Assembly (NCBI RefSeq): GCF_902459565.1 | Contig: NZ_CABPSN010000001.1 | Span: 1 to 64,000, forward strand | Source of the DNA: Pandoraea aquatica | Lineage (GTDB): Bacteria; Pseudomonadota; Gammaproteobacteria; Burkholderiales; Burkholderiaceae | Direction: 5' to 3' | DNA: 64,000 nt | Shown: piece after piece, positions 1 to 8,427 of the stretch | Numbering within the stretch: position 1 is the first letter of the stretch | Layout of the letters: every line of letters starts with the position of its first letter | The notes under the pieces: generated by a model | What the model was told of the DNA's origin: nothing | The model's input: the letters and a program-made list of their open reading frames with translations, nothing else | Databases searched by the model: none | Position numbers and translations under genes: made by a program

Positions 1-336
1 GCACTGGGTGCTTCGAGGGAGACGGACCGGGGCGCCTTTCTGCAGCGAGTTGGGTTTATGTCTGAGCGGCGGAAAGGGGCTCCGGTCCGTTAGGGGGGAG
101 GTTTTGGGGGGCGGGGGCGGGGGTAAACACAACAGACTGAGGCAAAACCCAGCTCCTATACTTCGAAAAACACTGACATGGTGCGCGTAGATGGGGGAGG
201 GAGTGCGGGCGCACCGAAAGCGTGCGGAAAGGGTGAAAAGGATAGAAAACGGTGAAAAAAGGGTAAAAAAAGGGCGGATAAACAGCTCGGGCATGGATAT
301 TGCTCGATCTCGACACAGCAATCTGCGGAGAAGCGT
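1..336. other. Non-coding leader upstream of the Anbu operon
   Basis: I see no convincing gene here. The stretch has four G-runs at 93-123 and a purine-rich, A-tract-rich segment at about 229-277 in which GGTGAAAA/GGGTAAAA-like units recur, directly upstream of the ATP-grasp gene. Any promoter of the operon should lie here, but I cannot point to convincing -35/-10 boxes. The open frames on both strands have low-complexity translations and are not supported. Confidence 0.5.
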
Positions 337-1761
337 ATGGTCGAGAGCTATAACGAGATGGCGAGCATCACGGGTGCGACGCGTTCGCACTACCGGCGGT
401 TTGACGACTGGTTGAAATGTCAGACAGACGATGTCTTGCACCATAAGCGAGCCGAGGCTGATCTGGCGTTCCGGCGCGTCGGGATCACCTTTGCTGTGTA
501 TGGGAATGAGGCGGGCACCGAGCGCCTGATCCCGTTCGATCTGATCCCTCGGATCATTCCGGCGCATGAGTGGCAGACCTTGCAGACGGGTTTGCGTCAG
601 CGAGTCGAGGCGCTCAACAAGTTTATTCACGACGTCTACCACGAGCAGAACATCCTGCGCGCGGGGGTAATCCCGGCCGATCAGGTGTTGAAGAACGCGC
701 AGTATCGTCCTGAGATGCAGGGCGTGGACGTTCCTGGCGATATCTACTCGCACATCGCGGGCGTCGATGTCGTCAGAGCGGGAACGGGAGACGATGGCGT
801 CTTCTACGTGTTGGAAGACAACTTACGGGTGCCATCCGGCGTGTCGTACATGCTGGAGAATCGCAAGATGATGATGCGGTTGTTCCCGGAGTTGTTCGCG
901 CGTAACCGCATTGCACCGGTGGAGCATTACCCGGACTTGTTGCTAGACAGTCTGCGCGCGGTGGCCCCGATCGGCGTGGACGATCCCACCGTCGTCGTCA
1001 TGACACCCGGCATCTACAACTCCGCCTACTTCGAGCATGCGTTCCTCGCGCAGCAGATGGGGATCGAACTTGTCGAAGGGCAGGATTTGTTCGTCGAAGA
1101 CAACCTCGTCTACATGCGCACGACCAACGGTCCGAAGCGTGTCGACGTCATCTATCGTCGTATTGACGACGACTTCCTTGATCCATTGGCCTTCCGAGCC
1201 GACTCGACGTTGGGTGTGCCGGGGTTGCTGAGTGTCTATCGTGCGGGGCGCGTGACGCTGGCCAACGCCATCGGTACAGGCGTCGCCGACGACAAGTCTA
1301 TCTACCCGTTCGTCCCCGACATGATCGAGTTCTACCTCGGAGAGAAGCCGATCCTGAACAACGTGCCGACCTACCAGTGCCGTCGGCCCGACGACCTTGC
1401 GTACACCCTCGACAACCTCGGTGAGCTGGTCGTCAAGGAGGTCCATGGTGCGGGCGGCTACGGCATGCTCGTCGGTCCGGCATCCACCAAAGCCGAAATC
1501 GAAGCCTTCCGCCAGCGGCTTATCGCGAAACCCGACGGCTACATTGCGCAACCCACGCTGGCGCTTTCCGCATGCCCGACGTTCGTCGAGGCCGGTATCG
1601 CGCCGCGACACATCGACCTGCGGCCCTTCGTATTGTCTTCAGGCAAGGGTGTGACCATGGTGCCGGGTGGCCTGACGCGCGTGGCGCTCACAGAGGGTTC
1701 GCTGGTCGTCAACTCCTCGCAGGGCGGGGGGACGAAGGACACCTGGGTATTGGAAAAGTAA
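337..1761 (+). CDS. Circularly permuted ATP-grasp protein (type 2)
   Basis: 474-residue protein of the circularly permuted ATP-grasp family (DUF404/DUF407 type), which is predicted to form amide bonds from a carboxylate and an amine with ATP. Recognised from the family-typical segments FDLIPRIIPAHEW near residue 70, VLEDNLRVPSGVSY near 165 and the C-terminal NSSQGGGTKDTWVLEK. Length is normal for the family. The ATG at 337 is preceded by GGAG at 327-330. It is the first gene of a cluster with an alpha-E protein, a transglutaminase-like protein and Anbu, a gene neighbourhood known from other proteobacteria and proposed (genomic inference in the literature) to make and process a peptide or peptide tag. 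No substrate is known. Family assignment is firm, role is not. Confidence 0.9.
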   Translation: MVESYNEMASITGATRSHYRRFDDWLKCQTDDVLHHKRAEADLAFRRVGITFAVYGNEAGTERLIPFDLIPRIIPAHEWQTLQTGLRQRVEALNKFIHDVYHEQNILRAGVIPADQVLKNAQYRPEMQGVDVPGDIYSHIAGVDVVRAGTGDDGVFYVLEDNLRVPSGVSYMLENRKMMMRLFPELFARNRIAPVEHYPDLLLDSLRAVAPIGVDDPTVVVMTPGIYNSAYFEHAFLAQQMGIELVEGQDLFVEDNLVYMRTTNGPKRVDVIYRRIDDDFLDPLAFRADSTLGVPGLLSVYRAGRVTLANAIGTGVADDKSIYPFVPDMIEFYLGEKPILNNVPTYQCRRPDDLAYTLDNLGELVVKEVHGAGGYGMLVGPASTKAEIEAFRQRLIAKPDGYIAQPTLALSACPTFVEAGIAPRHIDLRPFVLSSGKGVTMVPGGLTRVALTEGSLVVNSSQGGGTKDTWVLEK

Positions 1762-1794
1762 GGGAAAAGTAAGCGAAACTATCGGGAAGAGATC

Positions 1795-2793
1795 ATGCTC
1801 AGCCGTACCGCCGACCACTTGTTTTGGATGGCCCGCTATATGGAGCGGGCTGAGAATACCGCTCGCCTGCTCGACGTCAACCTGCAAAACCTCCTGCTTC
1901 CGCAGGATGCCATCGACGACGAAGACGACACCGACATGACGCAAGTCCTCGCCGGCGGCATCGACAACGAAGCGGGCTGGCGCGCCACCTTGCGCATCTC
2001 CGAGCTGGAGCCGGCGTTCAATCGAAAACATGCGCGTGCGACGCGGGCCAACGTGCTCGACTTCGTGGTGCGCGACCCCGAAAACCCGTCGAGCATCGCC
2101 TGCTGTCTGGCGGCCGCGCGGGAGAACGCCCGTGCCGTGCGCGGCACACTCACCACCGAACTGTGGGAGACCGTCAACAGTACCTGGCTGGATTTCCCGC
2201 GCATCCTCGATCTGCTTGAGCGTGACCCTGCGCACCTGTTCGAATGGGTCAAAGTGCGTTCGCACCTCTCGCGAGGCGTGAGCTTCGGCACCTTGTTCCA
2301 GGACGACGCGTTCTACTTCACCCGGCTCGGCCTGTTCCTTGAGCGCGCCGACAACACCGCCCGCATTCTCGACGTCCGCTTCCACGAAGCCGTGCGTGCC
2401 GACAAGGCGGGGCCGGATGCGTCGCATCCGACCGACTTCTACTACTGGTCGGCCGTACTGCGCAGTGTCTCCGGCTTCGAAATCTACCGAAAAGTCTATC
2501 GCGACGTCATCACCCCCGAACGTGTGGTCGAGCTGCTGATGCTCAATGCGCACATGCCGCGCTCGTTGCTCGCATCGCTCACGGGCGTGTGCGAAAACCT
2601 TGCCACGCTCTCCAATGCCCAGTCCGGCGACGTCGAACGCTACGCGGGCAAACTTCAGTCCGAACTCAAGTACACCGACATCCAGCAGATCCGACAGCAA
2701 GGCTTGCACCCCGTGCTGACCGAATTCCTCGAGCGAGTCTCCGTGCTCGGTAACAAGATCAGTCAGACCTTCCTGATCCCGCTCGCCGCCTGA
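1795..2793 (+). CDS. Alpha-E domain protein (DUF403)
   Basis: 332-residue, mostly helical alpha-E protein. The N-terminus LSRTADHLFWMARYMERAEN is the family hallmark, and a second similar element (FFLERADNTARIL-like, about residue 180-190) follows. Members are almost always encoded beside or fused to circularly permuted ATP-grasp proteins, and their biochemical role is unknown. It lies 33 bases after the ATP-grasp stop, with GGGAAGAG in front of the ATG at 1795, and the transglutaminase-like gene starts 4 bases after its stop, so the genes are surely co-transcribed and probably translationally coupled. The length is full and no residue looks disrupted. Confidence 0.9.
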   Translation: MLSRTADHLFWMARYMERAENTARLLDVNLQNLLLPQDAIDDEDDTDMTQVLAGGIDNEAGWRATLRISELEPAFNRKHARATRANVLDFVVRDPENPSSIACCLAAARENARAVRGTLTTELWETVNSTWLDFPRILDLLERDPAHLFEWVKVRSHLSRGVSFGTLFQDDAFYFTRLGLFLERADNTARILDVRFHEAVRADKAGPDASHPTDFYYWSAVLRSVSGFEIYRKVYRDVITPERVVELLMLNAHMPRSLLASLTGVCENLATLSNAQSGDVERYAGKLQSELKYTDIQQIRQQGLHPVLTEFLERVSVLGNKISQTFLIPLAA

Positions 2794-2797
2794 TGCC

Positions 2798-3604
2798 ATG
2801 CGCCTGACCATTCGCCACGAAACCACCTACCGCTACGACACACCGGTGCGCTACACCATCCAGCAGCTTCGGCTCACGCCGAGCGCGTCGGAAGTGCAGC
2901 GCATCGTGCAATGGCGACTGAGCGCGCCGGGCAAGCTTACGCCCGCGCGCGACGCCTTCGGCAACGATATGCATACGCTCGTTCTGCATCAACCGCACGA
3001 CGAGATCCATCTGCTGGCCGAAGGCGAGGTCGAAACGACACCGCTCAACGACGGCAGGCTGGGGGAAACGAGCCACGCCGTACCAGTGTTATGCTTCGCC
3101 AGCCCTACGCCGTTGACGGGGCGCAGCGACGGCATCGACGCCCTGGCGGGCGACGCCGGGGTTGCCACGCCGGGAGAGTTGCTGGCGCTGGCGGCCGCCA
3201 TTTGCGAGCAGGTCGACTACGAATCAGGGATCACCGCAGTGACCAGCACTGCTGCACAGGCGCTCGCACTGGGGCGCGGGGTCTGTCAGGATCATGCGCA
3301 CCTCATGCTGGCCGTCTGCCGCGCGCGTGGCGTGCCGGCGCGCTACGTCAGCGGGTACATCGATCCGGGCGACGTGCCGCATGCGGCCAGCCATGCCTGG
3401 GTCGACGTGTGGGTGGATGGGGCAGGGTGGGTCAGCATCGACGTCACACATGCCTGCTTCGCCAGCGGCAACTACTGCCGTCTGGCGGTGGGGCGAGACT
3501 ACGAATCAGCGGCACCCGTCAGAGGGATGCGTAGCGGTGGTGCGACCGAGAAGTTGCACGTATCGGTCAGCGTCGATACGACACCGCTCGATCAACAACA
3601 ATAG
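2798..3604 (+). CDS. Transglutaminase-like cysteine peptidase family protein
   Basis: 268 residues: an N-terminal beta-rich domain of bacterial transglutaminase-like proteins (RLTIRHETTYRYDTPV at the start) followed by the papain-like transglutaminase core. The catalytic triad is visible: Cys163 in GRGVCQDHAH, His199 in ASHAWVDVW and Asp215 in SIDVTH. There is no signal peptide, so it should act in the cytoplasm, as a protease, amidase or amide-exchanging enzyme. It follows the alpha-E gene by 4 bases and precedes Anbu by about 50 bases. In this genomic setting it is thought to cut or transfer the product of the ATP-grasp enzyme; that is inference from context and not shown by the sequence. 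Confidence 0.9.
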   Translation: MRLTIRHETTYRYDTPVRYTIQQLRLTPSASEVQRIVQWRLSAPGKLTPARDAFGNDMHTLVLHQPHDEIHLLAEGEVETTPLNDGRLGETSHAVPVLCFASPTPLTGRSDGIDALAGDAGVATPGELLALAAAICEQVDYESGITAVTSTAAQALALGRGVCQDHAHLMLAVCRARGVPARYVSGYIDPGDVPHAASHAWVDVWVDGAGWVSIDVTHACFASGNYCRLAVGRDYESAAPVRGMRSGGATEKLHVSVSVDTTPLDQQQ

Positions 3605-3654
3605 CTTTTCAACGTAGCGAGGCGGCGCGCCTTGCACGGCAAGACAGGAACGAC

Positions 3655-4503
3655 ATGACGTATTGCGTGGCCATGAAGCTCGATGCCGGGCTGGTCTTTC
3701 TTTCCGACACCCGCACCAACGCGGGCGTCGATCATGTGAGCACATTCCGCAAGATGCTCGTCTTCGAGCGTCCGGGCGAACGCGTCATCGTGCTGCTGTC
3801 GGCGGGGAATCTGGCGCTGACGCAGGCGGTGCGCCAGCAACTGGTCGAGGCGCGCGACACAGAAACGCTGTGGACCGCCAAGACCATGAGCGACGTGGCG
3901 CGCGTCGTCGGGCAGGCCATTCGCGACGTCTACACGCGCGACGCCAAGTCGCTCGAAGCGTTCGGCGTCGACTTCAATTGCAGCTTTCTGCTGGGCGGAC
4001 AAATCGCCGGTGCGCGCAGCCGATTGTTCCAGTTGTACTCGGCGGGCAACTTCATCGAAGCGTCCTCCGTCAATCCATACTTCCAGATCGGCGAGTCGAA
4101 GTATGGCAAGCCCATCATCGACCGGCTGGTCACGCCAGCGACGTCGCTCGACGACGGCGCGAAATGTGCCCTCATCTCGATGGACTCCACGCTGCGCTCC
4201 AACGTCTCCGTCGGATTGCCGCTCGATCTGCTCGTCTACGAAGAAGACAGTCTGCGCGTGACGCGCTTCGCGTCGCTCGACGACGAGAACGTCTACTACA
4301 AGATGATCCACGACACGTGGGGCTCGCGTCTGCGTCAGGTGTTCGACGAACTGCCCGAACCGCAATGGGCGACGTCCAGCGTGGCCAGCGTGCCCGCGTC
4401 GCTACCGCCGCGCGCCGAGCCGCCCGAAGGCATGCCCGGCGCGGACGAGCCGGGGAGCGTTCAGTCGCTTGCGCAGACCGTATCGCTCAAGATGCCGTCC
4501 TGA
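3655..4503 (+). CDS. Anbu, ancestral proteasome beta-subunit-like protein
   Basis: 282-residue member of the Anbu (bacterial proteasome homologue) family of N-terminal nucleophile hydrolases. The start MTYCVAMKLDAGLVFLSDTR places the nucleophile Thr directly after the initiator Met; Asp18 (LSDTRT) and Lys33 (FRKML) correspond to Asp17 and Lys33 of proteasome beta subunits. No propeptide is present, so activation should need only Met removal, as in the family. The core ends around residue 240, and a Pro/Ala/Glu-rich tail of about 35 residues follows. Structural work on Anbu from other bacteria describes ring or helical oligomers with no established substrate. It is the last gene of the four-gene operon beginning at 337. 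Confidence 0.93.
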   Translation: MTYCVAMKLDAGLVFLSDTRTNAGVDHVSTFRKMLVFERPGERVIVLLSAGNLALTQAVRQQLVEARDTETLWTAKTMSDVARVVGQAIRDVYTRDAKSLEAFGVDFNCSFLLGGQIAGARSRLFQLYSAGNFIEASSVNPYFQIGESKYGKPIIDRLVTPATSLDDGAKCALISMDSTLRSNVSVGLPLDLLVYEEDSLRVTRFASLDDENVYYKMIHDTWGSRLRQVFDELPEPQWATSSVASVPASLPPRAEPPEGMPGADEPGSVQSLAQTVSLKMPS

Positions 4504-4564
4504 CGACCGTGCGCAGATGCGCGCCGGCCTTTGACCGACAAGCATCCGCGCATCGGTGCACCTG

Positions 4565-5935
4565 TTACGCCAACCCGAGACTGCGGTGCTGCTTCCGATA
4601 CAGCCATGCACTGACGGCGAGCGTCGCCGCTTCCGTGGCGAGTAGCGTGTACCAGATCGCGCCGCCGCCGAAAAGCGCGTCGAGCAACCAGAGAATGCCC
4701 AGCAGCAAAATCCAGCTGCGCAGCATCGCGATGGCTGCCGACGGGCCCGGTGCTTCCACCGCCGTCAGATAGCCCGCGACGATCAGATTGCCTGCCGCGG
4801 GCAGAAACGCCAGCGCGTACCAGATTACGGCGTGCTCCAGAATCGACCATGCGTCGCCACCGGCGGGCAGGAAGAGGAACGTCAGCGGACGCGCCAGCGT
4901 CGCCATAGCGACCGCGACGAGTAGCGAGAATCCCATCACCGCGATCACACCGAGACGGAACGACCCCTGAAGCGCCTTCGCATTCTGCGCGCCACGATAA
5001 AAGCTGATCATCGGCTGCATGCTCTGCACGAGTGCGACCATCGTCACCGTCGCCCCGAGTGTCATGTATTCGAGGATCGCGTAAGCGGCCAGCCCCGGCT
5101 CACCGAAGCTCGCCAGAATCACGCGGTTGAAGACGAACACCGTCACCGCCGGCGCGATCGCGCCGAGGAACTCCGACGCGCCGTTGTACATCGCCCGCCA
5201 CACGTGCGTCTCTCCGCCACCGAAGGCGCGACGGGCCGGCACCACCTGCTTCGCCAGGAAGAGGTGATATGCGAACATCACGCTGCTCGACACCATCATC
5301 GACAACCCGGTGGCGAGCGCTGCACCGTGCATGCCCATCCCACGAACGACGATGAACCAGTAGTCGAGCGCCACGTTCGCGAGTGCGCCCATGAACATCG
5401 CATACAGACCGAAACGGGCGGCGGGTGCACCTTCGACGCGCAGGAACAACTCCATCGCGTAAAGACCGTTGGCAAACAGCACGAACCAGCCCCAGCCGGA
5501 CAGATAGGCGACGACATCCGCCGTGATCGCGCCTTGCGCACCCAGGGCGGCCGCGATCTCATGCTTGAAGACGAGCACACCAGCACTCATCAGGACGCCC
5601 GAGACGAGCATCACCCACAGCACTTGCGAGAACGCACGACGCGCTTCCGCATGCCGTTGCTCACCCAGCAGACGGGCGATGAGCGTGGCACCCCCGACGC
5701 CCACCATCACGCTGACGGCGTACGGTACATAAAGCAGCGGCACCACGAGATTCAGCGCGGCCAGCGCTTGTTGACCGACATAGCGGCCGATAAAGATTCC
5801 GTCGATCAGCGTGTAGATCGTGTAGACCCAGCCGGAGAGGATCGTCGGAATCGCGAGAGACGTAAATTCCTTGAGCAGAGACGTCCGTGCGCCCTGCGAA
5901 TGATTGCAATGATTGGTCGACGTGGAAAGAGACAT
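4565..5935 (-). CDS. MATE family efflux transporter
   Basis: 456-residue inner-membrane protein with about twelve hydrophobic segments. The MATE signature is seen in LAIPTILSGWVYTIYTLIDG (first helix) and IFIGRYVGQQALAALN, with a second half that repeats the fold (VFNRVILASFGEPGLAAYAI). MATE proteins export cationic drugs, dyes or metabolites using a H+ or Na+ gradient; the substrate cannot be told here. The start at 5935 has a run of G (GGGGG) a few bases upstream. The gene converges with the Anbu operon and there are 61 bases between their stops. No linked regulator is visible. Confidence 0.88.
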   Translation of the reverse strand: MSLSTSTNHCNHSQGARTSLLKEFTSLAIPTILSGWVYTIYTLIDGIFIGRYVGQQALAALNLVVPLLYVPYAVSVMVGVGGATLIARLLGEQRHAEARRAFSQVLWVMLVSGVLMSAGVLVFKHEIAAALGAQGAITADVVAYLSGWGWFVLFANGLYAMELFLRVEGAPAARFGLYAMFMGALANVALDYWFIVVRGMGMHGAALATGLSMMVSSSVMFAYHLFLAKQVVPARRAFGGGETHVWRAMYNGASEFLGAIAPAVTVFVFNRVILASFGEPGLAAYAILEYMTLGATVTMVALVQSMQPMISFYRGAQNAKALQGSFRLGVIAVMGFSLLVAVAMATLARPLTFLFLPAGGDAWSILEHAVIWYALAFLPAAGNLIVAGYLTAVEAPGPSAAIAMLRSWILLLGILWLLDALFGGGAIWYTLLATEAATLAVSAWLYRKQHRSLGLA

Positions 5936-6198
5936 GGTCCCCCCGATGACTTCGCACCGCGTCGTGTCGGGACGCGGCTCACCGTGGCTTGCACATCAAA
6001 GGCTTCAGAACTTCAGAGACTTCGGGATGGGGAGGGTTGTCGCTCACGCGCAAGCGATGGCGTAAGCGCTCCGCCCCGCTGCGTGACACCCGAGCGGGTG
6101 GACGTCAGCGAGGCAGTCAGACGGACGGAGGGAACATCGCCTGGTGCAGATGCACCCAGACGACGCCTTGCCGGGAGGAACAGAAAAGGAGGAAATTC

Positions 6199-6288
6199 AT
6201 GATGTTTGTCGTTCGGCCCGGAAATCCGGGCGCGTATGACAGACACGCCGTGCTACGCCGAAGTTCCCTCACTTGGAGGACGTTTTAG
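6199..6288 (+). CDS. Possible 29-residue small protein
   Basis: Short open frame starting MMFVVRPGNPGAY and ending with TWRTF. What sets it apart is an unusually good ribosome binding site, AAAAGGAGGAAATTC, directly upstream of the ATG at 6199. It has no recognisable motif or membrane segment and no plus-strand gene follows it (the next gene is puuD in antisense), so it is not an obvious leader peptide. The CCCGG-AAAT-CCGGG inverted repeat inside it could form a small hairpin. It may be a real microprotein or chance. Confidence 0.3.
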   Translation: MMFVVRPGNPGAYDRHAVLRRSSLTWRTF

Positions 6289-6325
6289 GCAGCGCTTCGG
6301 CTGACATCATGGGAATGTCGCGATG

Positions 6326-6349
6326 AAAAAAGGGGCGCCGAAGCGCCCC
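6326..6349 (-). terminator. Rho-independent terminator of puuD
   Basis: Arms GGGGCGC (6332-6338) and GCGCCCC (6343-6349) with loop CGAA; the plus strand has six A at 6326-6331, giving a U-tract after the hairpin in the minus-strand transcript. It lies 33 bases beyond the puuD stop codon. Confidence 0.85.
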
Positions 6350-6382
6350 AACATGGGTCCAGCAAGAAAGACGGTAATGCCG

Positions 6383-7588
6383 TTATTGTTGTGCGCCGCC
6401 GTTAAACCACGCGGCAATCTTCTGGCGCTCTTCATCGGTCATTTGCGTCACGTTGCCCAGGGGCATCGATTTGAGCGCGACCGATTGCTGATAAATGCGT
6501 TGTGCGTTTTGCGAGATCTCGGCGGGTGTATCGAGCATCACGCCGGCCGGTGCGCTACCCATCATCGTCGGCTTGGCCGAGTGGCAGGTGGCGCAACGTT
6601 GCGTGAGGATCGGCTGAATCTCCGAGAGCTTCACGGCCGGGGCAGCGGCCTCACCGTGTGCGCCAGCGGCAGGTGCCGGGGCGGGACGGGGGGCAGCAAA
6701 CACGGCAACGCCTGCGAGCAGTGCGGCTCCGGCCACCGGCAGCGCGTACAGATTCTTGCCTGCGTGACGCAGCACGAAGAACTGACGAATCATTGCGCCT
6801 GCGGCCATGATGATCGTGAGGATCACCCAGTTGTACGGGTTGCTGTACGTGAACGCATAGTGGTTGCTGATCATGATGAACACGACCGGCAGCGTGAAGT
6901 ACGTGTTGTGCACCGAACGTTGCTTGCCGAGCTTGCCCCAGATCGGGTTCGGGACTTCGCCCTTCGAGAGCGCGTCCACGCTCTTGCGCTGGCCCGGAAT
7001 GATCCAGAAGAACACGTTCGCCGACATCGACGTCGCCATCATCGCGCCCACGATCAGGAACGCGGCGCGGCCAGCGAAGATGTGCGTCGTCGCATACGTT
7101 GCGGCCACCACGAACAGCGCCACACCGATGCCCAGCAGACGATCGTTCTTGCCCAGAATGCGGCACAGGAAGTCATAGACGAACCAGCCGCCGATCAGGA
7201 ACGCGACCGCAAGGCCCACGGCCTGACCCGGTTGCAGATCCATCACGTTCTTGTCGATCAGATACGTTTGCGGTTGCAGCAGGTACAGCACGCAGAACAG
7301 GGCGAAGCCCGAGAGCCACGTCGTGTACGACTTCCACTTCGACCAGTGCAGATCTTCCGGCATCTGCGGCGGTGAATTCAGATACTTCTGGGCGTGGTAG
7401 AAACCGCCGCCGTGCACCGACCACATCTCGCCGAACACGCCTTTCTGTTTGTCCTCGGCAGCTTTGGGTGGCTTCAGACCATTGTCCAGCATCACGAAAT
7501 AGAACGACTCGCCAATCCAGGCAATGGCCGCCACCACATGCAGCCAGCGCAGCAACAGATTGACCCAGTCGGTAATAAACGCTTCCAT
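6383..7588 (-). CDS. puuD: Membrane urate oxidase PuuD with C-terminal cytochrome c domain
   Basis: 401-residue protein that oxidises urate to 5-hydroxyisourate in the membrane-bound (non-uricase) route of purine breakdown. The first 300 residues form the PuuD/DUF989 membrane domain with about eight helices, beginning NLLLRWLHVVAAIAWIGESF, and the C-terminus is a cytochrome c with the haem motif CATCH at 332-336 and a likely axial Met in LKSMPLGN near 375. Electrons are thus probably passed to the respiratory chain. The gene for the next enzyme, 5-hydroxyisourate hydrolase, lies 40 bases upstream on the same strand, so the two are likely one transcript ending at the hairpin at 6326-6349. Full length; the call is firm. 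Confidence 0.93.
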   Translation of the reverse strand: MEAFITDWVNLLLRWLHVVAAIAWIGESFYFVMLDNGLKPPKAAEDKQKGVFGEMWSVHGGGFYHAQKYLNSPPQMPEDLHWSKWKSYTTWLSGFALFCVLYLLQPQTYLIDKNVMDLQPGQAVGLAVAFLIGGWFVYDFLCRILGKNDRLLGIGVALFVVAATYATTHIFAGRAAFLIVGAMMATSMSANVFFWIIPGQRKSVDALSKGEVPNPIWGKLGKQRSVHNTYFTLPVVFIMISNHYAFTYSNPYNWVILTIIMAAGAMIRQFFVLRHAGKNLYALPVAGAALLAGVAVFAAPRPAPAPAAGAHGEAAAPAVKLSEIQPILTQRCATCHSAKPTMMGSAPAGVMLDTPAEISQNAQRIYQQSVALKSMPLGNVTQMTDEERQKIAAWFNGGAQQ

Positions 7589-7628
7589 CTTATGTTCTCC
7601 TCAACTGCCTGACGTTCACGTTCGCGAT

Positions 7629-7979
7629 TTAGCTACCGCGATACGTTGAAAAGCTCCACGGCGACACCAGAAGGGGCACGTGGTAATGCTGGGAAGGCTC
7701 CGCGATGCCGAAACGCAGCACCACGCGATCCACGAAGCGCGGCGACGGCACGTCCACGCCCTGCGCGGCGAAATAGTCGCCTGCGTGGAACACCAGCTCG
7801 TATTCGCCGGCGGCGAATTCCTCACCTTCGAGCAGCGGCTTGTCGCAGCGGCCGTCGGCATTCGTCTGCACGTCGCGCAGCGAACGGCGCTCGCCGTCCA
7901 CGCGCCACAGCTCGACACGGATGCCCGCGCCTGGCTTGCCGTGCGATGTATCTAGTACGTGGGTAGTCAGTCGTCCCAT
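7629..7979 (-). CDS. uraH: 5-hydroxyisourate hydrolase (transthyretin-like)
   Basis: 116-residue cytosolic enzyme that hydrolyses 5-hydroxyisourate to OHCU, the step after PuuD. It begins with GRLTTHVLDTSHGKPGAG, containing the conserved N-terminal His, and ends with the family signature YRGS. An in-frame extension reaches 8255, but the start at 7979 has AGGAGA at the right distance and gives the usual length, so I chose it. It is upstream of puuD in a two-gene minus-strand unit. The OHCU decarboxylase needed to finish allantoin formation is not in the window. Confidence 0.93.
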   Translation of the reverse strand: MGRLTTHVLDTSHGKPGAGIRVELWRVDGERRSLRDVQTNADGRCDKPLLEGEEFAAGEYELVFHAGDYFAAQGVDVPSPRFVDRVVLRFGIAEPSQHYHVPLLVSPWSFSTYRGS

Positions 7980-8427
7980 GATGTCTCCTGTGATGGATGG
8001 GTGCATTGTAGGGAGATGGCGGCCCGGCAACGCGCGCAATACCAAAGATAAAAACGCGCACATACCCCCACATACTCCGTTATGCAGGACAAAAAAGATG
8101 ACGCGCTTCAATATGGCATCGTGACGTCTGAAGCGTACGCCGCGTGCACCGGAATTGGGATTTTTTGGAGGACTATCGGATTCTGTTATCCGGCGTATAA
8201 CGCCTGTCATATGAGCCGTTATCGCGACAGGAGACGGATCGCCCGGGAAGCCCAATGGTTACGTGCATGCTTGGGGAAAACCCGAGACGCAAGATAAGCA
8301 TTCATGCATACGTTCCATGAAAAAAACACTATAGCCTCCGGTGGTCTTGCCGCAAAGTGCGTCGACCTGCACCATTGAGTCACCCTAAAAATAGACATTA
8401 AACAGCCCCCCGAGGGACGGAGACGCA
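7980..8427. other. Divergent regulatory region between uraH and the purine permease
   Basis: About 450 bases with no supported gene. Both divergent purine units must start here. A 17-base inverted repeat typical in form for LysR-type regulators lies at 8185-8201 and is listed separately. I looked for a purine- or xanthine-class riboswitch fold and could not support one. Confidence 0.5.
8185..8201. promoter_or_regulatory. Possible LysR-type regulator box
   Basis: Inverted repeat GTTAT-N7-ATAAC containing a T-N11-A core. It lies about midway between the divergent uraH and permease genes, 206 and 243 bases from their start codons. The LysR regulator at 11375-12313 is the obvious candidate to bind it. 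Form fits, function is inferred. Confidence 0.3.

Larger units (their letters stand above)
5936..6382. other. Intergenic region between MATE and puuD genes
   Basis: About 450 bases without an established gene. It holds the puuD terminator (6326-6349) and a 29-codon open frame at 6199-6288 with a very strong ribosome binding site, both listed separately. The promoter of the MATE gene should be near 5940-6000, but I cannot identify it. Confidence 0.5.

Noticed and set aside
7980-8427. Possible purine or xanthine riboswitch upstream of the permease
   Set aside because: I could not find the conserved core sequences or pairing of known purine-class or xanthine-class riboswitches by eye.
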